Source of the DNA: Triticum aestivum
Taxonomy: Eukaryota > Streptophyta > Magnoliopsida > Poales > Poaceae
Assembly (NCBI RefSeq): GCF_018294505.1
Contig: NC_057810.1
Location: 706,385,095 to 706,449,094, forward strand
Direction of reading: 5' to 3'
Length of the DNA: 64,000 nt
In this document: positions 35,745 to 47,645 of the stretch, piece by piece
Numbering within the stretch: the first letter of the stretch is position 1
Layout: every line of letters begins with the position of its first letter
Program-made: the position numbers and the translations under genes
The notes under the pieces: model-generated
Databases searched by the model: none
What the model was told of the DNA's origin: nothing
The model's input: the letters and a program-made list of their open reading frames with translations, nothing else

Positions 35745-37380
35745 TGATGTCTACTACACGACCTTCTTCTTGTAGACGTTGTTGGGCCTGCACGTGCACA
35801 GGTTTGTAGGACAGTAGCAAATTTCCCTCAAGTGGATGACCTAAGGTTTATCAATCCGTAGGAGGCGTAGGATGAAGATGGTCTCTCTCAAACAACCCTG
35901 CAACTAAATAACAAAGAGTCTCTTGTGTCCCCAACACACCCAATACAATGGTAGATTGTATAGGTGCACTAGTTCGGCGAAGAGATGGTGATACAAATGC
36001 AATATGGATAGTAGATAAAGGTATTTGTGATCTGAAATTATAAAAACAGCAAGGTAGCAAGTAACAAAAGTGAGCGTAAACGGTATTGCAATGATAGGAA
36101 ACAAGGCCTAGGGTTCATACTTTCACTAGTGCAAGTTCTCTCAACAATAATAACATAGATAGATCATATAAAAATCCCTCAATATGCAACAAAGAGTCAC
36201 TCCAAAGACACTAATAGCGGAGAACAAATGAGGAGATTATGGTAGGGCACGAAACCACCTCAAAGTTATTCTTTCGGATCAATCTATTCAAGAGTTCGTA
36301 CTAGAATAACACCTTAAGACACAAATCAACAAAAACCCTAATGTCACCTAGATACTCCATTGTCACCTCAAGTATCCGTGGGCATGATTATACGATAAGC
36401 ATCACACAATCTCAGATTCATCTATTCAACCAACACAAAGTACTTCAAGGAGTGCCCCAAAGTTTCTACCGGAGAGTCAAGAACGTGCGCCAACCCCTAT
36501 GCATAGGTTCATGGGCGGAACCCGGAAGTTGGTCACCAAAACATACATCAAGTGGCACATGATATCCCATTGTCACCACAGATAATCACGGCAAGACATA
36601 CATCAAGTGTTCTCAAATAAAGACTCATTCCGATAAGATAACTTCAAAGGGGAAAACTCAATCCATTACAAGAGAGTAGAGGGGGAGAAACATCATAAGA
36701 TCCAACTATAATAGCAAAGCTCGGGATACATCAAGATCATGCCATAGAGGGAACACGAGAGAGAACACGAGAGAGAGAGAGAGATCAAACACATAGCTAC
36801 TGGTACATACCCTCAGCCTCGAGGGTGAACTACTCCCTCCCGTCATGGAGAGTGCCGGGATGATGAAGATGGCCACCAGTGAAGGATCTCCCCTCTGGCA
36901 GGGTGCCGGGAAGGGCTCCCGAGAGGTTTTTGGTGGCTACAGCGGCTTGGGGCGGCGGAACTCCCGATCTCTCTTGATATTCGATGTTTTTAGGGTACAA
37001 GGGAATATATAGGCGAAAGAAGTCAGTCGGGAGGTGCTCGAGGGCCCCACGAGACAGGGGGCGCGCCCAGTAGGGGGGGCGCGCCCTCCTATCTCGTGGC
37101 CTCCTCAAGGGTCTTCTAACGTGAACTCCAAGTCTCCTGGGTGTTATTCTTCCAAAAAATCACGTTGCCGAAGGTTTCATTCCGTTTGGACTCCGTTTGA
37201 TATTCCTTTTCTTCGAAATACTGAAACAGGCAATAAAACAACAATATGGGTTGGGCCTCCGGTTAATAGGTTAGTCCCAAAAGTAATATAAAAGTGTATA
37301 ATAAAGCCCATAATCATTCAAAACAGATAATAAAATAGCATGAATGCTTCATAAATTATAGATACGTTGGAGACGTATCA
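35745..37380 (-). repeat. Element D 3' LTR (left copy, 1636 bp)
   Basis: On the plus strand it runs from TGATGTCTACTACACGA to GGAGACGTATCA. The core promoter candidate on the minus strand has GGCGCGCC octamers at 37060-37067 and 37078-37085 and a TATA box near 37005-37013. A GA repeat of eight units sits at 36769-36784. Confidence 0.94.
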
Positions 37381-40300
37381 GCATCCCCAAGCTTAATTCC
37401 TACTCATCCTCGAGTAGGTAAATGATAAAGAAAGAATTTATGAAGTGTGAATGCTAGAAGGTGCACAAGTTTGTATGTCATAACAATAGTTCATCTCATA
37501 AAACTTTTCATAATCAAGTAACAAGCTATTCACATGTATAAGCATAGACCATAAACTTTCTTGAAAACTAGCAAACTTCATTCTTAGTCATCAAACAATT
37601 GCAATTCATCTTATTTTCAGGAAGGGTCTATGTTAGAGCTTTGATTTAATTAGCAAACTTCACATACTCAACTATCATATAGTCTTCTACAATTGCTAAC
37701 ACTCACGCAGTCCTTGTGGTTATGAAGTTTTAATCAGACACAGAGAAAGATTGGGGCTTATAATGTTGCCTCCAATCGTATTCACCTTTGGGTGATGTCA
37801 ACGATAATAGTTCATGCTAACATACATCCAATTTGATATATATATCAGGATCACCCCAACACAAAGTGCTTGCCAAAGGATAAAATGAAAAAGGGAAAGG
37901 TGAAGATCACCTTAACTCTTGTATAAAAGTAAAAGATAGGCCCTTCGCAGAGGGAAGCAGGGATTTGCAGAGGTGCCAGAGCTCGATTTTTAAAATAGAG
38001 ATTAATAATTTCGAGAGGTATGATCTCATTGTCAACATAACAACCAAGAGTTCCAAATATCTTCCATACTACATACATTATAGGCAGTTCCCACGCAGAA
38101 TGGTAAAAGTTTATACTCCCCCAACCACCAACAAGCATCAATCCATGGCTTGCTCGAAACAACGAGTGCCTCCAACCAACAACAATCCTGGGGGAGTTTT
38201 GTTTAATTATTTTGATTTGATTTTGACCTTTTTGATCATGGGACTGGGCATCCCGGTTACCGCCACTTTCTCATGAATGAGGAGCGGAGTCCACTCCTCT
38301 TGAGAATAACCCACCTAGCATGGAAGACACTGACAGCCCCTAGTTGCTACATGAGCAATTCGGGCATACAAAACAGATTATAATTTGAAGGTTTAGAGTT
38401 TGGCACATGCAAATTTACTTGGAACGGCAGGTAAATACCGCATATAGGTAGGTATGGTGGACACTCATGGCAAAAACTGGGTTTAAGGATATTGGATGCA
38501 CAAGAAGTATTCCCGCTTAGTACAGATATTTAGGCTAGCAAGGGGCGAAAGGCAAGCTCAACATGTTTGAATGATCCATGACAATATACTTTAACTAAGA
38601 TGCGAGAGAACATAACCCATTACATTGTCTTCCTTGTCCAACATCAACTCTTTAGCATGTCATACTTAATGAGTGCTCACAATTATAAAAGATGTCTATG
38701 ATAATATATTTATATGTGAAATTTCTCTTCCTTAAATATTCTTTCATGAATTGTTCAAATGACCAATACAATGCTTGCTAACCTTCAATAAATTACTACC
38801 TCTACTTCTTAGATATGAAGTCATTACTCCCCATGGGATAAGAAAATGAAACATATATAATTTCAGATTTATGAAATTCAACTCAACCATTTACTCATAG
38901 GATATAAGTGAAGCACACGAGTAAATGACAAACTACTCCAACAAGATATAAGTGAAGATCAATGAGTAGCTAAAAAATTATGCAACTATGTGAAGACTCT
39001 CTCTCATTTAATAACTTCAGATCTTGGTATGTTATTCAAACAGCAAGCAAAGCAACATAAAATGACATTGTAAGGATAGCACAACTCATGTGAAGAAGCA
39101 AAAACTTAGGTTCAACCGATACTAACCGATAGTTGTTGAAGAAAAAAGGTGGGATGCCTACCGGGGCATCCCCAAGCTTAGGTGCTTGAGACTTCTTGAA
39201 ATATTATCTTGGGGTGCCTTGGGAATCCCCAAGCTTGAGCTTTTGTGTCTCCTTAATTCCCTTTTATATCACGGTTTCTCTTCTTTTTATCAAAAAGCTT
39301 CATTCACAACAAACTCAACAAGAACTCGTGAGATAGGTTAGTATAAACCAATGCAAAACCTTATCATTTTCTACTGTAACGAATCACTAAGATTATTATT
39401 CAACATTTAATACTAAATGTCTCTGCATATTTAATACTCCTATCCTCAAATAGAATCATTAAACAAGCAAACATATGCACACAATGCAAACATAACAGCA
39501 ATCTGCCAAAACAGTACAGTCTGTAAAGAATGCAAGATTCATCATACATCCCTAACTCCAAAAATTATAAGGAAAATACTACGCTGTAAAAGATTTATCA
39601 GAGCTCATTATGCAAAAAGATTCAACATTATATCACTCTCTGACTTTTCTAGGGAACTTTTGCAACAGCGGTAAACTTTCTGTTTTCAAACAGCAACATG
39701 TATACTTGCAAAATAAGCATGGTAAAGGCTATCCTTGACATTTTTATTGAAAATAAAGATGAAAAACATTAATATAAATAACATCAAGAAAATACTAACA
39801 AAATAAAATGACACTCCAAGCAAAACACATATCATGTGGTGAATAAAAATATAGCTCCAAGTAAAGTTACCGATGAACAAAGACGAAAGAGGGGATGCCA
39901 TCCGGGGCATCCCCAAGCTTAGGCTCTTGGTTATCCTTGAATATTACCTTGGGGTGCCTTGGGCATCCCCAAGCTTAGGCTCCTTCCACTTATTATTCCA
40001 TAGTCCATGGAATCCTTACCCAAAACTTGAAAACTTCAGCCACACAAAACTCAAAACAAAACTCGTAACCTCCGTTGGTATAAGAAAGAAAAACTACCAC
40101 ATAAGGTACTGTAATGAACTCATTCTTTATTTATATTGGTGTTAAACCTACTGTATTCTAACTTCTCTATGGTTCATACCCTTACATACTAGCCATAGAT
40201 TCATCAAAATAAGCAAACAACACCATGAAAGCAGAATCTGTCAAAAACAGAACAGTCTGTAGTAATCTGTATCAAACGTATACTTCTGGAACCCCAAAAA

Positions 40301-40630
40301 TTATGAAATAAATTGATGGACCTGAGTAATTTGTCTATTAATCATCTGCAAAAATAATCAACCTAAAAGCACTCTCCAGTAAAAAAAGTGGCATCTAATC
40401 TCGTGAGCGCTAAAGTTTCTGTTTTTCACAGCAAGATCATAAAGACTTCGCCCAAGTCTTCCCAAAGGCTCTACTTGGCACTTAAGTGAAACAAAAGCTA
40501 TAAAACATGATTACTACAGTAGCATAATCATGTGGACACACAAAAACAGTAAGGGTTAATATTGGGATGTCTCCCAACAAGAGCTTTTATTTAATGCCTT
40601 TCTAGCTAGGCATGATGATGGCAATGATGC
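37381..40630 (-). other. Element D interior, non-coding, with repeated purine-tract motifs
   Basis: The first bases (37381-37395) are the polypurine tract, minus-strand AAGCTTGGGGATGC. Closely similar motifs recur on the minus strand near 39170, 39218, 39908 and 39966. The rest is AT-rich and has no supported frame. The part near 39840-40640 matches element C's left interior in inverted orientation. Confidence 0.75.
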
Positions 40631-41601
40631 TCACAAAAAGGATAAGAATTGAAACATAAAGGGAGCATCATGAAGAATATTACTAGCACATTTAAGTCTA
40701 ACCCACTTCCCATGCATAGGTATTTTGTGAGCAAACAACTTACAGGAACAATAATTAACTAGCATAGGAAGGCAAAACAAGCATAACTTCAAGATTTTAA
40801 GCACGTAGAGAGGAAACTTAATATTATTGCAATTCCTACAAGCATATGTTCCTCCCTCATAATAATTTTCAGTGGCATCATGAATGAATTCAAGAATATA
40901 ACCAGCACCTAAAGCATTATTTTCATGATTTACAAGCATGGAAAATTACTACTCTCCACATAAGCAAAATTCTTCTCATAAATAGTAGTGGGAGCAAACT
41001 CAACAAAATAACTATCATGTGAGGCATAATCCAATTGAAAACTAAAATGATGATGACAAGTTTCATGGTTATCATTATTCTTAATAGCATACAAGTCATC
41101 ACAATAATCATCATAGATAGCAATTTTGTTCTCATAATCAATTGGAACCTCTTCCGAAATAGTGGAATCATCACTAAATAAAGTTGACACTCTTCGAAAT
41201 CCACTTTCATATTCATCACAATAAGATTCAACATCCTCCAAAATAGTGGGATCAATACTACCTAAAGTTGACACTCTTCCAAACCCACTTTCATCAATAT
41301 AACCATCATAAATAGGAGGCATGCTTTCATCATAATAAATATTCTCATCAAAACTTGGGGGACTAAACATATCATCTTTATCAAACATAGCTTCCCCAAG
41401 CTTGTGGCTTTGCATATCATTAGCATCATGGATATTCAAAGAGTTTATACTAACAACAATGCAATCATGCTCATCATTCAAAGATTTAGTGACAAACATT
41501 TTATAGATTTCTTCTTCTAGCACTTGAGCACAATTTTCCTTACCATCATTCTCACGAAAGATATTAAAAAGATGAAGCGTATGAGACAAACTCAATTCCA
41601 T
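40631..41601 (-). pseudogene. Element D ORF: acidic, Tyr/Ser-rich protein of unknown function, frameshifted
   Basis: I chose ATG at 41601-41599 (MELSLSHTLHLFNIF); an in-frame upstream ATG at 41667 is possible. The main frame runs to a stop at 40930-40932 (about 223 residues from the chosen start). A second frame (40939-40631) continues with LEFIHDATENYY and KIPMHGKWVRLK, so one frameshift probably splits a protein of about 320 residues. The centre is acidic, with a two-unit internal repeat: ESGFGRVSTLGSIDPTILED, then after nine residues ESGFRRVSTLFSDDSTISEE. There is no zinc knuckle, protease, RT or integrase motif. I recall similar proteins as common in Triticeae repeats but know no function. 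It lies directly after the primer site, in gag position. Confidence 0.6.
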
Positions 41602-41744
41602 TTTTTGTAGTTTTCTTTTATAGACTAAACTAGTGATAAAACAAGAAACAAAAAGATTCGATTGCAAGATCTAAAGATATACCTTCAAGCACTCACCTCC
41701 TAAAAGAGCTTAGTTGACGGGGTGTGAGTACCGTTTACCTAGCC

Positions 41745-41762
41745 TCCCCGGCAACGGCGCCA
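41745..41762 (-). other. Element D primer-binding site, tRNA-Asp type
   Basis: The minus strand reads TGGCGCCGTTGCCGGGGA, identical to element C's site, 10 bases inside the 5' LTR. Confidence 0.9.
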
Positions 41763-41772
41763 GAAAAGATCT

Positions 41773-42793
41773 TGATGTCTACTACACAACCTTCTTCTTA
41801 TAGACGTTGTTGGGCCTGCAAGTGCACAAGTTTGTAGGACAGTAGCAAATTTCCCTCAAGTGCATGACCTAAGGTTTATCAATCCGTAGGAGGCGTAGGA
41901 TGAAGATGGTCTCTCTCAAACAACCCTGCAACAAAATAACAAAGAGTCTCTTGTGTCCCCATCACACCCAATACAATGGTTGATTATATAGGTGCACTAG
42001 TTCGGCAAAGAGATGGTGATACAAGTGCAATATGGATAGTAGATAAAGGTATTTGTGATCTGAAATTATAAAAACAGCAAGGTAGCAAGTAACAAAAGTG
42101 AGCGTAAATGGTATTGCAATGATAGGAAACAAGGCCTAGGGTTCATACTTTCACTAGTGCAAGTTCTCTCAACAATAATAACATAGATAGATCATATAAC
42201 AATCCCTCAATATGCAACAAAGAGTCACTCCAAAGCCACTAATAGCGGAGAACAAACGAGGAGATTATGGTAGGGTACGAAACCACCTCAAAGTTATTCT
42301 TTCGGATCAATCTATTCAAGAGTTCGTACTAGAATAACACCTTAAGACACAAATCAACCAAAACCCTAATGTCACCTAGATACTCCACTGTCACCTCAAG
42401 TATCTGTGGGCATGATTATATGATAAGCATCACACAATCTCAGATTCATCTATTCAACCAACACAAAGTACTTCAAGGAGTGCCCCAAAGTTTCTACCGG
42501 AGAGTCAAGAACGTGTGCCAACCCCTATGCATAGGCTCATGGGCGGAACCCGCAAGTTGGTCACCAAAACATACATCAAGTGACACATGATATCCCATTG
42601 TCACCACAGATAATCACGGCAAGACATACATCAAGTGTTCTCAAATAAAGACTCAATCCGATAAGATAACTTCAAAGGGGAAAACTAAATCCATTACAAG
42701 AGGGTAGAGGGGGAGAAACATCATAAGATCCAACTATAATAGGAAAGCTCGAGATACATCTAGATCTTGCCATAGAGGGAACACGAGAGAGAA

Positions 42794-42830
<37 letters not shown>

Positions 42831-43425
42831 AAACACATAGCTACTGGTACATACCCTCAGCCTCGAGGGTGAACTACTCCCTCCTCGTCATGGAGAGCAC
42901 CGGGATGATGAAGATGGCCACCGGTGAAGGATCCCCCCTCCGGCAGGGTGCCGGGAAGGGCTCCCGAGAGGTTTTGGTGGCTACAGAGGCTTGCGGCGGC
43001 GGAACTCCCGATCTCTCTTGATATTCGATGTTTTTAGGGTACGAGGAAATATATAGGCAAAAGAAGTCGGTCGGGAGGTGCTCGAGGGGCCCACGGGATA
43101 GGGGGGCGCGCCTAGTAGGGGGGGGCGCCCTCCTATCTCGTGGCCTCCTCGAGGGTCTTCTGACGTGAACTCCAAGTCTCTTGGGTGTTATTCTTCCAAA
43201 AAAATCACGTTGCCGAAGGTTTCATTCCATTTGAACTCCATTTGATATTCCTTTTCTTCGAAATACAGAAACAGGCAATAAAACAGCAATATGGGCTGGG
43301 CCTCCAGTTAATAGGTTAGTCCCAAAAGTAATATAAAAGTGTACAATAAAGCCCATAATCATTCAAAACAGATAACAAAATAGCATGAATGCTTCATAAA
43401 TTATAGATATGTTGGAGACATATCA
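41773..43425 (-). repeat. Element D 5' LTR (right copy, 1653 bp)
   Basis: It is the partner of 35745-37380, with scattered substitutions. A GA repeat of 16 units (42797-42828), against eight in the other LTR, accounts for nearly all the length difference. The LTR start is mutated on the minus strand (TGATATGTCTCC). The TATA candidate is near 43046-43054. Confidence 0.94.
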
Positions 43426-43916
43426 AGGGCATCTCCATAGCCCATTGATATGCCTAGTTGATGTGAGACTATCTTCTCCCTCCTTGTCTTCATAACCACC
43501 ACCATATACCACACATAGTGCTATGTCCATGGCTTGCGCTCATGTATTGGTAAGAGTTGAAAAGGCTGAAGCGCGTTAAAAATTATGAACCAATTGCTCG
43601 GCTCGTCATCGGGGTTATGCATAAGGGGAGTATTTTGCGTTATAAAAATGAAGCATGGCCTAACTATATGATTTTGTAGGGATAAGATTTCTTTGGCTAT
43701 GCTGTTTTGATAAGACATGATTATTTGTTAGTATGCTTCAAGTATTACTATTTTTATGTTTTATAAGCTTTTATCTTGAATCATTTGGATCTAAACAATC
43801 ATGCCACAATAAACAGAATTACACTGAGAATTATGCTAGGTAGCATTCCACATCTAAAATTCTGTTTTTATCATTTACCTACTCGAGGACGAGCAGGAAT
43901 TGAGCTTGGGGATGCT
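43426..43916 (+). other. Element C interior, last part, with polypurine tract
   Basis: C sequence resumes with GGGCATCTCCATAGCCC and runs to the purine tract GAGCTTGGGGATGC (43902-43915), next to the 3' LTR. CATTTACCTACTCGAGG near 43872 has a counterpart beside D's purine tract. No gene is seen. Confidence 0.75.
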
Positions 43917-45473
43917 TGATACGTCTCCAACGTATCTATACTTTTTATTGTTCCATGCTATTATATTACTTGTTTTGGATGTTTATGGGCATTACTCTAC
44001 ACTTTTATATAATTTTTGGGACTAACCTACTAATCGGAGGCCCAGCTCGAATTGCTGTTTCTTTTTGCCTATTTCAGTGTTTTGAAGGAAAGGAATATCA
44101 AACGGAGTCCAAACGGAATGAAACCTTCGGGAGCGATCTTTGTGGAACAAACGCAATCCAGGAGACTTGGAGTGGACGTCAAGAAGCAGACGAGGCGGCC
44201 ACGAGGGTGCCCGGCGCGCCTTGTAATGGTGGGCGAGCCCCCACCCTCGTGGGCCCCTCGAGCATCCACCGACCTACTTCTTCCTCCTATATATGTCCAT
44301 GGACCCCGAGAACATCCAGGAGCACCACGAAAAACTATTCCCACCGCCACAACCTTTTGTATCCGTGAGATCCCATCTTGGAGCCTTCGCCAGCACTCCG
44401 TCGGAGGGGGAATCGACCACGGAGGGCCTCACCATCATCACCAAGGCCTCTCTGATGAGTTGTGTGTGTTTACCACAGACCTTCGGGTCCATAGTTATTA
44501 GCTAGATGGCTTCTTCTCTCTCTTTGATTCTCAATACAAAGTTCTCCTTCCTCTTCTTGGAGATCTATTCGATGTAACTCTTTTTGCGGTGTGTTTGTGG
44601 AGATCCGATGAATTGTGGGTTTATGATCAAGTTTATCTATGAGAAATATTTGAATCTCCTCTGAATTCTTTTATGTACGATTGGTTATCTTTGGAAGTCT
44701 CTTCGAATTATCAGTTTGGTTTGGCCTACTAGACTGATCTTTCTTGCCAAGGGAGAAGTGCTTAGCTTTGGCAGTGACAGCAGGGGCAGCAAGGCACGTA
44801 TTGTATTGTTGCCATCAAGGATAAAAAGATGTGGTTTATATCATATTGCATGATTTTATCCCTCTACATCATGTCATCTTGCTTAATGCATTACTCTATT
44901 CTTATGAACTTAATACTCTAGATGCAGGAAGGAGTCGGTCGATGTGTGGAGTAATAGTAATAGATGCAGAATTGTTTCGGTCTACTTGTTGCAGACGTGA
45001 TGCTAATATACATGATCATGCCTAGATAATCTCATAACTATGCACTTTTCTATCAATTGCTCAACAGTAATTTGTTCACCCACCGTAATAATTATGCTAT
45101 CTTGTGAGAAGCCACTAGTGAAACCTACGGCCCCCGGGTCTATCTTTTATCATATAAGTTTTCCATCTACTTTTATTTGCATCTCTTATTTTCCAATCCA
45201 TATCATAAAAAATACCAAAAATATTTATCTTATCATATTATCTCTATCAGATCTCACTTCCGCAAGTTACCGTGAAGGGATTGACAACCCCTTTATCGCG
45301 AAAAAGTTGGTTGCGAGGTTCTTGTTTGTTTGTGTAGGCGCATGGGACTTGGGAGGAGCCTCCTACTTGATTGGTACCTTGGTTCTCAAAAACTGAGGGA
45401 AATACTTACACTACTTTGTTGTATTACCGTTTCCTCTTCAAGGGAAAAACCAATGCATGCTCAGGTGGTAGCA
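43917..45473 (+). repeat. Element C 3' LTR (1557 bp)
   Basis: It starts TGATACGTCTCCAACG and ends GGTAGCA. A GGCGCGCC octamer at 44213-44220 precedes a TATA box CTATATATG at 44287-44295. Its 5' portion is clearly related to element D's LTR, which lies 491 bp away in opposite orientation. Element F begins one base after it. Confidence 0.94.
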
Positions 45474-45474
45474 C

Positions 45475-46059
45475 TGTTGAGGATCGTTGCAGAAATAAAA
45501 AAATTCTATGCATCACCAAGATCAATCTATGGAGAAACTAGCAACAAGAGAGAGGGGAGTTCATCTTCATACCCTTGAAGATCGTGAAACGGAAGCGTTG
45601 CAAGAACGTGGATGAAGGAGTCGTACTCGTAGCGATTCGGATCGCGGTGGATTCTGATCTAAGCGCCAAACAACGACACCTCCGTGTTCAACACACGTGC
45701 AGCCCGGTGACGTCTCCCACGCCTTGATCCAGCAAGGAGGAGGGAGAGGTTGAGGAAGGCAGCTCCAGCAGCAGCACGACGGCGTTGTGATGGTGGAGCA
45801 GCAGTTCTCCAGCAGGGCTTCGACAAGCTCAAACGGAGGAGGAGAGGTGTTGGAGAGGGGGAGGGTTGCGCCTTGGATGTGGTGCGGCTGCCCTCCCTCC
45901 TCCCCGCTATCTATAGGGTGAAGGGGGAAGGGGACCGGCCCCTGTAGATGAGATCTAGAGGGGGGTGGCGGCCAAGGGGAGGGGGCTTGCCCCCCAAGCC
46001 AAGGGGGGCGCCCCCTCTAGGGTCCCCCCCAACCCTAGGCGCATGGGCCCAAGAGGGGT
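45475..46059 (-). repeat. Element F 3' LTR, part left of E
   Basis: On the minus strand this is the downstream part of an Angela LTR, ending CAACA. The TATA candidate CTATAGATAG (45917-45908) precedes the transcribed part. It ends in GGGGT, the target of E, and continues at 61960. Confidence 0.92.
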
Positions 46060-47042
46060 TGTTGTGGTGGGTGCACGACAGATGCCAAGTGATCGCTAAA
46101 GAGAGGAGGAGGCTCGAGGGCGCTGGTGGGCTCTAGAGGCGTGGTTGGCATGCGCGGGCGCGGGACGCCGGACATACCCAGGTTCGGGGCTCTACAAAGA
46201 GATAACACCCTAGTCCTGCTGAGTTTAGTCGGATGGTCGATAGTACAATGTTGCTCCTGGAGCTGTATGGAGGAGGAAGGAAGCTGGCCAAGGCTTGGGC
46301 CGCTCCTTCTCTCTGGTGCTGCCGTTGGGTGGCTAGTCCTATGCTTGCTTGTGTTTCTCTTGTGTCTCGTACATATGCCTCTCTCTGTAGGCGCGGGTTC
46401 CTGGGGGTTTTATAGATCAACCCACCTAGGGTTACAATGGTAATACATCGAGTCGGCTGGGTCCCGCTTGAGGGCTTGTGGTCCGCCGGGTTCCCCTAGG
46501 TGCGGGCCCCGCATGCCTAGGGGAACTGTTCGCCGTCTTGTTGATCATTAGGGCGTGGCCGAGTCGAGTCGTGTATAGTGCTCTCCGTCAGGTTGCCGCT
46601 TGCTGCCGTCAGCGGTGAGGGCAGGAGCACTATTGCCATGCCAGCCTCGGTCTGCAAGTAGGAGAAGGGCATTGTTGCCACGCTCCGGCTGACCATAGGC
46701 ATGGGCGGAAGAACTGTAGTCTTGTTCATCGGTGATTAAAGTCTCGTCCCATTGTACGACCTGGATGGGACGGGAGTTGACCCGTGGCTGGGTTGTCGTG
46801 CACACCACGGGTGGGGTCAGCTTGTTGGGGAAGCCTTGGTGGCGCCGGGTTGGGTTGTCTTGCGCCAGTTGCTGTGGCCGGGTGGACGTACCTTGCCGAT
46901 TCGAAGAGCTTGGCCGGGTTGCGGGCCTTGCCGGGTCGAGCGACCCGGCCAAGCACGTGCCGGTTCGTGGGGCGATACGGGCCCCGCCATTTTTGAAAAG
47001 GATCCGGTTTCCATTGTCTGCCCGGGGTTCATCCCCCCGACA
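46060..47042 (-). repeat. Element E 3' LTR (left copy, 983 bp)
   Basis: On the plus strand it runs from TGTTGTGGTGGGTGCACG to CCCCCCGACA. The TATA box on the minus strand is CTATAAAAC (46416-46408). A perfect hairpin sequence CCGGGTCGAGCGACCCGG lies at 46931-46948. It is 34 bp shorter than the other LTR, through a gap near 46463 between short GGGTCC-type repeats. Confidence 0.94.
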
Positions 47043-47645
47043 ATAGTCCCCGAAGCTGTGAAGGTCCGCCGTCTTCGGATGAGTGGGCCTTCGCAGTTTC
47101 CCCCTTGAGCAAGGCGGATTCTGCGAGCGCCGGGTCCGGCAACTCCCAATGTGTGCCGGTTTTCTCAGAAACCGGATCACGGCATCCCGGCTGTGGTGGG
47201 AACCGAGCAGTCCTCTGAATATTGAGGCAATCCCTCGGGCTTCGTGCAGGCGCCATGTGGTGCCCGGAAGCCGGAGGGGCCTGACAGGCCACGCGCGTGA
47301 CGTGACCGGACGATGGGCCGGGCCCGCCGCCGCGCGCCCTCGGCCCACGCGCGCGGATTTATTGCAGCGCCCAAGGGTCGGTTGCTCTTCCCTGAGCAGT
47401 TACTGTGCGTGTACGTGCGCACTTATTGCGGGGTAGTGGAACGGGTGTGTGGAGACGATCCCACTTCCCCATGTTTGGACCAAGGGTTATAAATTGAGGG
47501 TGGCAAGGGGGCGGCGGACATCATTCTCGCTCGCGCCCCCTGTCCCCCTGCTCCTGCTCTGCTCTTCGCCACAGACGCACAGCTGCGCCTGCAGACCCAA
47601 GCAGAGCTTCCTTTGTCGTCCATCCTCTCTCTTCTTCTTCTGTCC
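47043..47645 (+). promoter_or_regulatory. Element E polypurine tract (minus) and upstream region of the antisense gene (plus)
   Basis: 47043-47060 holds the minus-strand purine tract (CTTCGGGGACTAT) beside the 3' LTR. On the plus strand the same region leads to a TATA box TTATAAATT at 47487-47494, about 150 bp before ATG 47646, with a C-rich leader between. A promoter for the antisense gene is inferred from this spacing. Confidence 0.55.

Larger units (their letters stand above)
35745..43425 (-). mobile_element. Element D: non-autonomous Athila-like LTR retrotransposon, opposite orientation to C
   Basis: Its LTRs (35745-37380, 41773-43425) on the minus strand begin TGATACGTCTCCAACGTATC or a close variant and end GACATCA. 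The primer site is at 41745-41762 and the purine tract at 37381-37395, so transcription runs right to left. The left flank is ATGGG; the right flank is AGGGC where A(T)GGGC is expected, an imperfect duplication explained by one lost base. The interior of 4392 bp has no gag, protease, RT or integrase, only the ORF at 40631-41601. LTR start, PBS and repeated AAGCTTGGGGATGC motifs tie it to C. Confidence 0.92.
1..45473 (+). mobile_element. Element C: non-autonomous Athila-like Gypsy LTR retrotransposon, outermost host element
   Basis: C is recognised by matching LTRs. The sequence from 1 to 649 repeats the right-hand part of the LTR at 43917-45473, including the end motif GGTAGCA. A primer site lies just inside the 5' LTR (661-678) and a purine tract just before the 3' LTR (43903-43916). 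The body contains elements A and D; without them C's interior is about 3.6 kb. It has only a gag-like fragment (831-1286) and no protease, reverse transcriptase or integrase, so it must have been moved by a partner. It shares primer type and the first nine LTR bases (TGATACGTC) with coding element A, which makes A's family a plausible helper. The Sabrina/WHAM group is my best family guess, unverified. The true 5' end lies outside the window, so C's own target-site duplication cannot be checked. Confidence 0.85.

Noticed and set aside
42797..42828. Repeat array as CRISPR or satellite
   Set aside because: It is a simple GA dinucleotide run in an LTR. The genome is a plant and no spaced repeats are present.
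46548..47348. Minus-strand frame of 266 codons across the E 3' LTR border (similar one at 61463-62215)
   Set aside because: It crosses the LTR boundary at 47042 and has no domain. The other copy runs from the E LTR into element F, so it cannot be a conserved gene.
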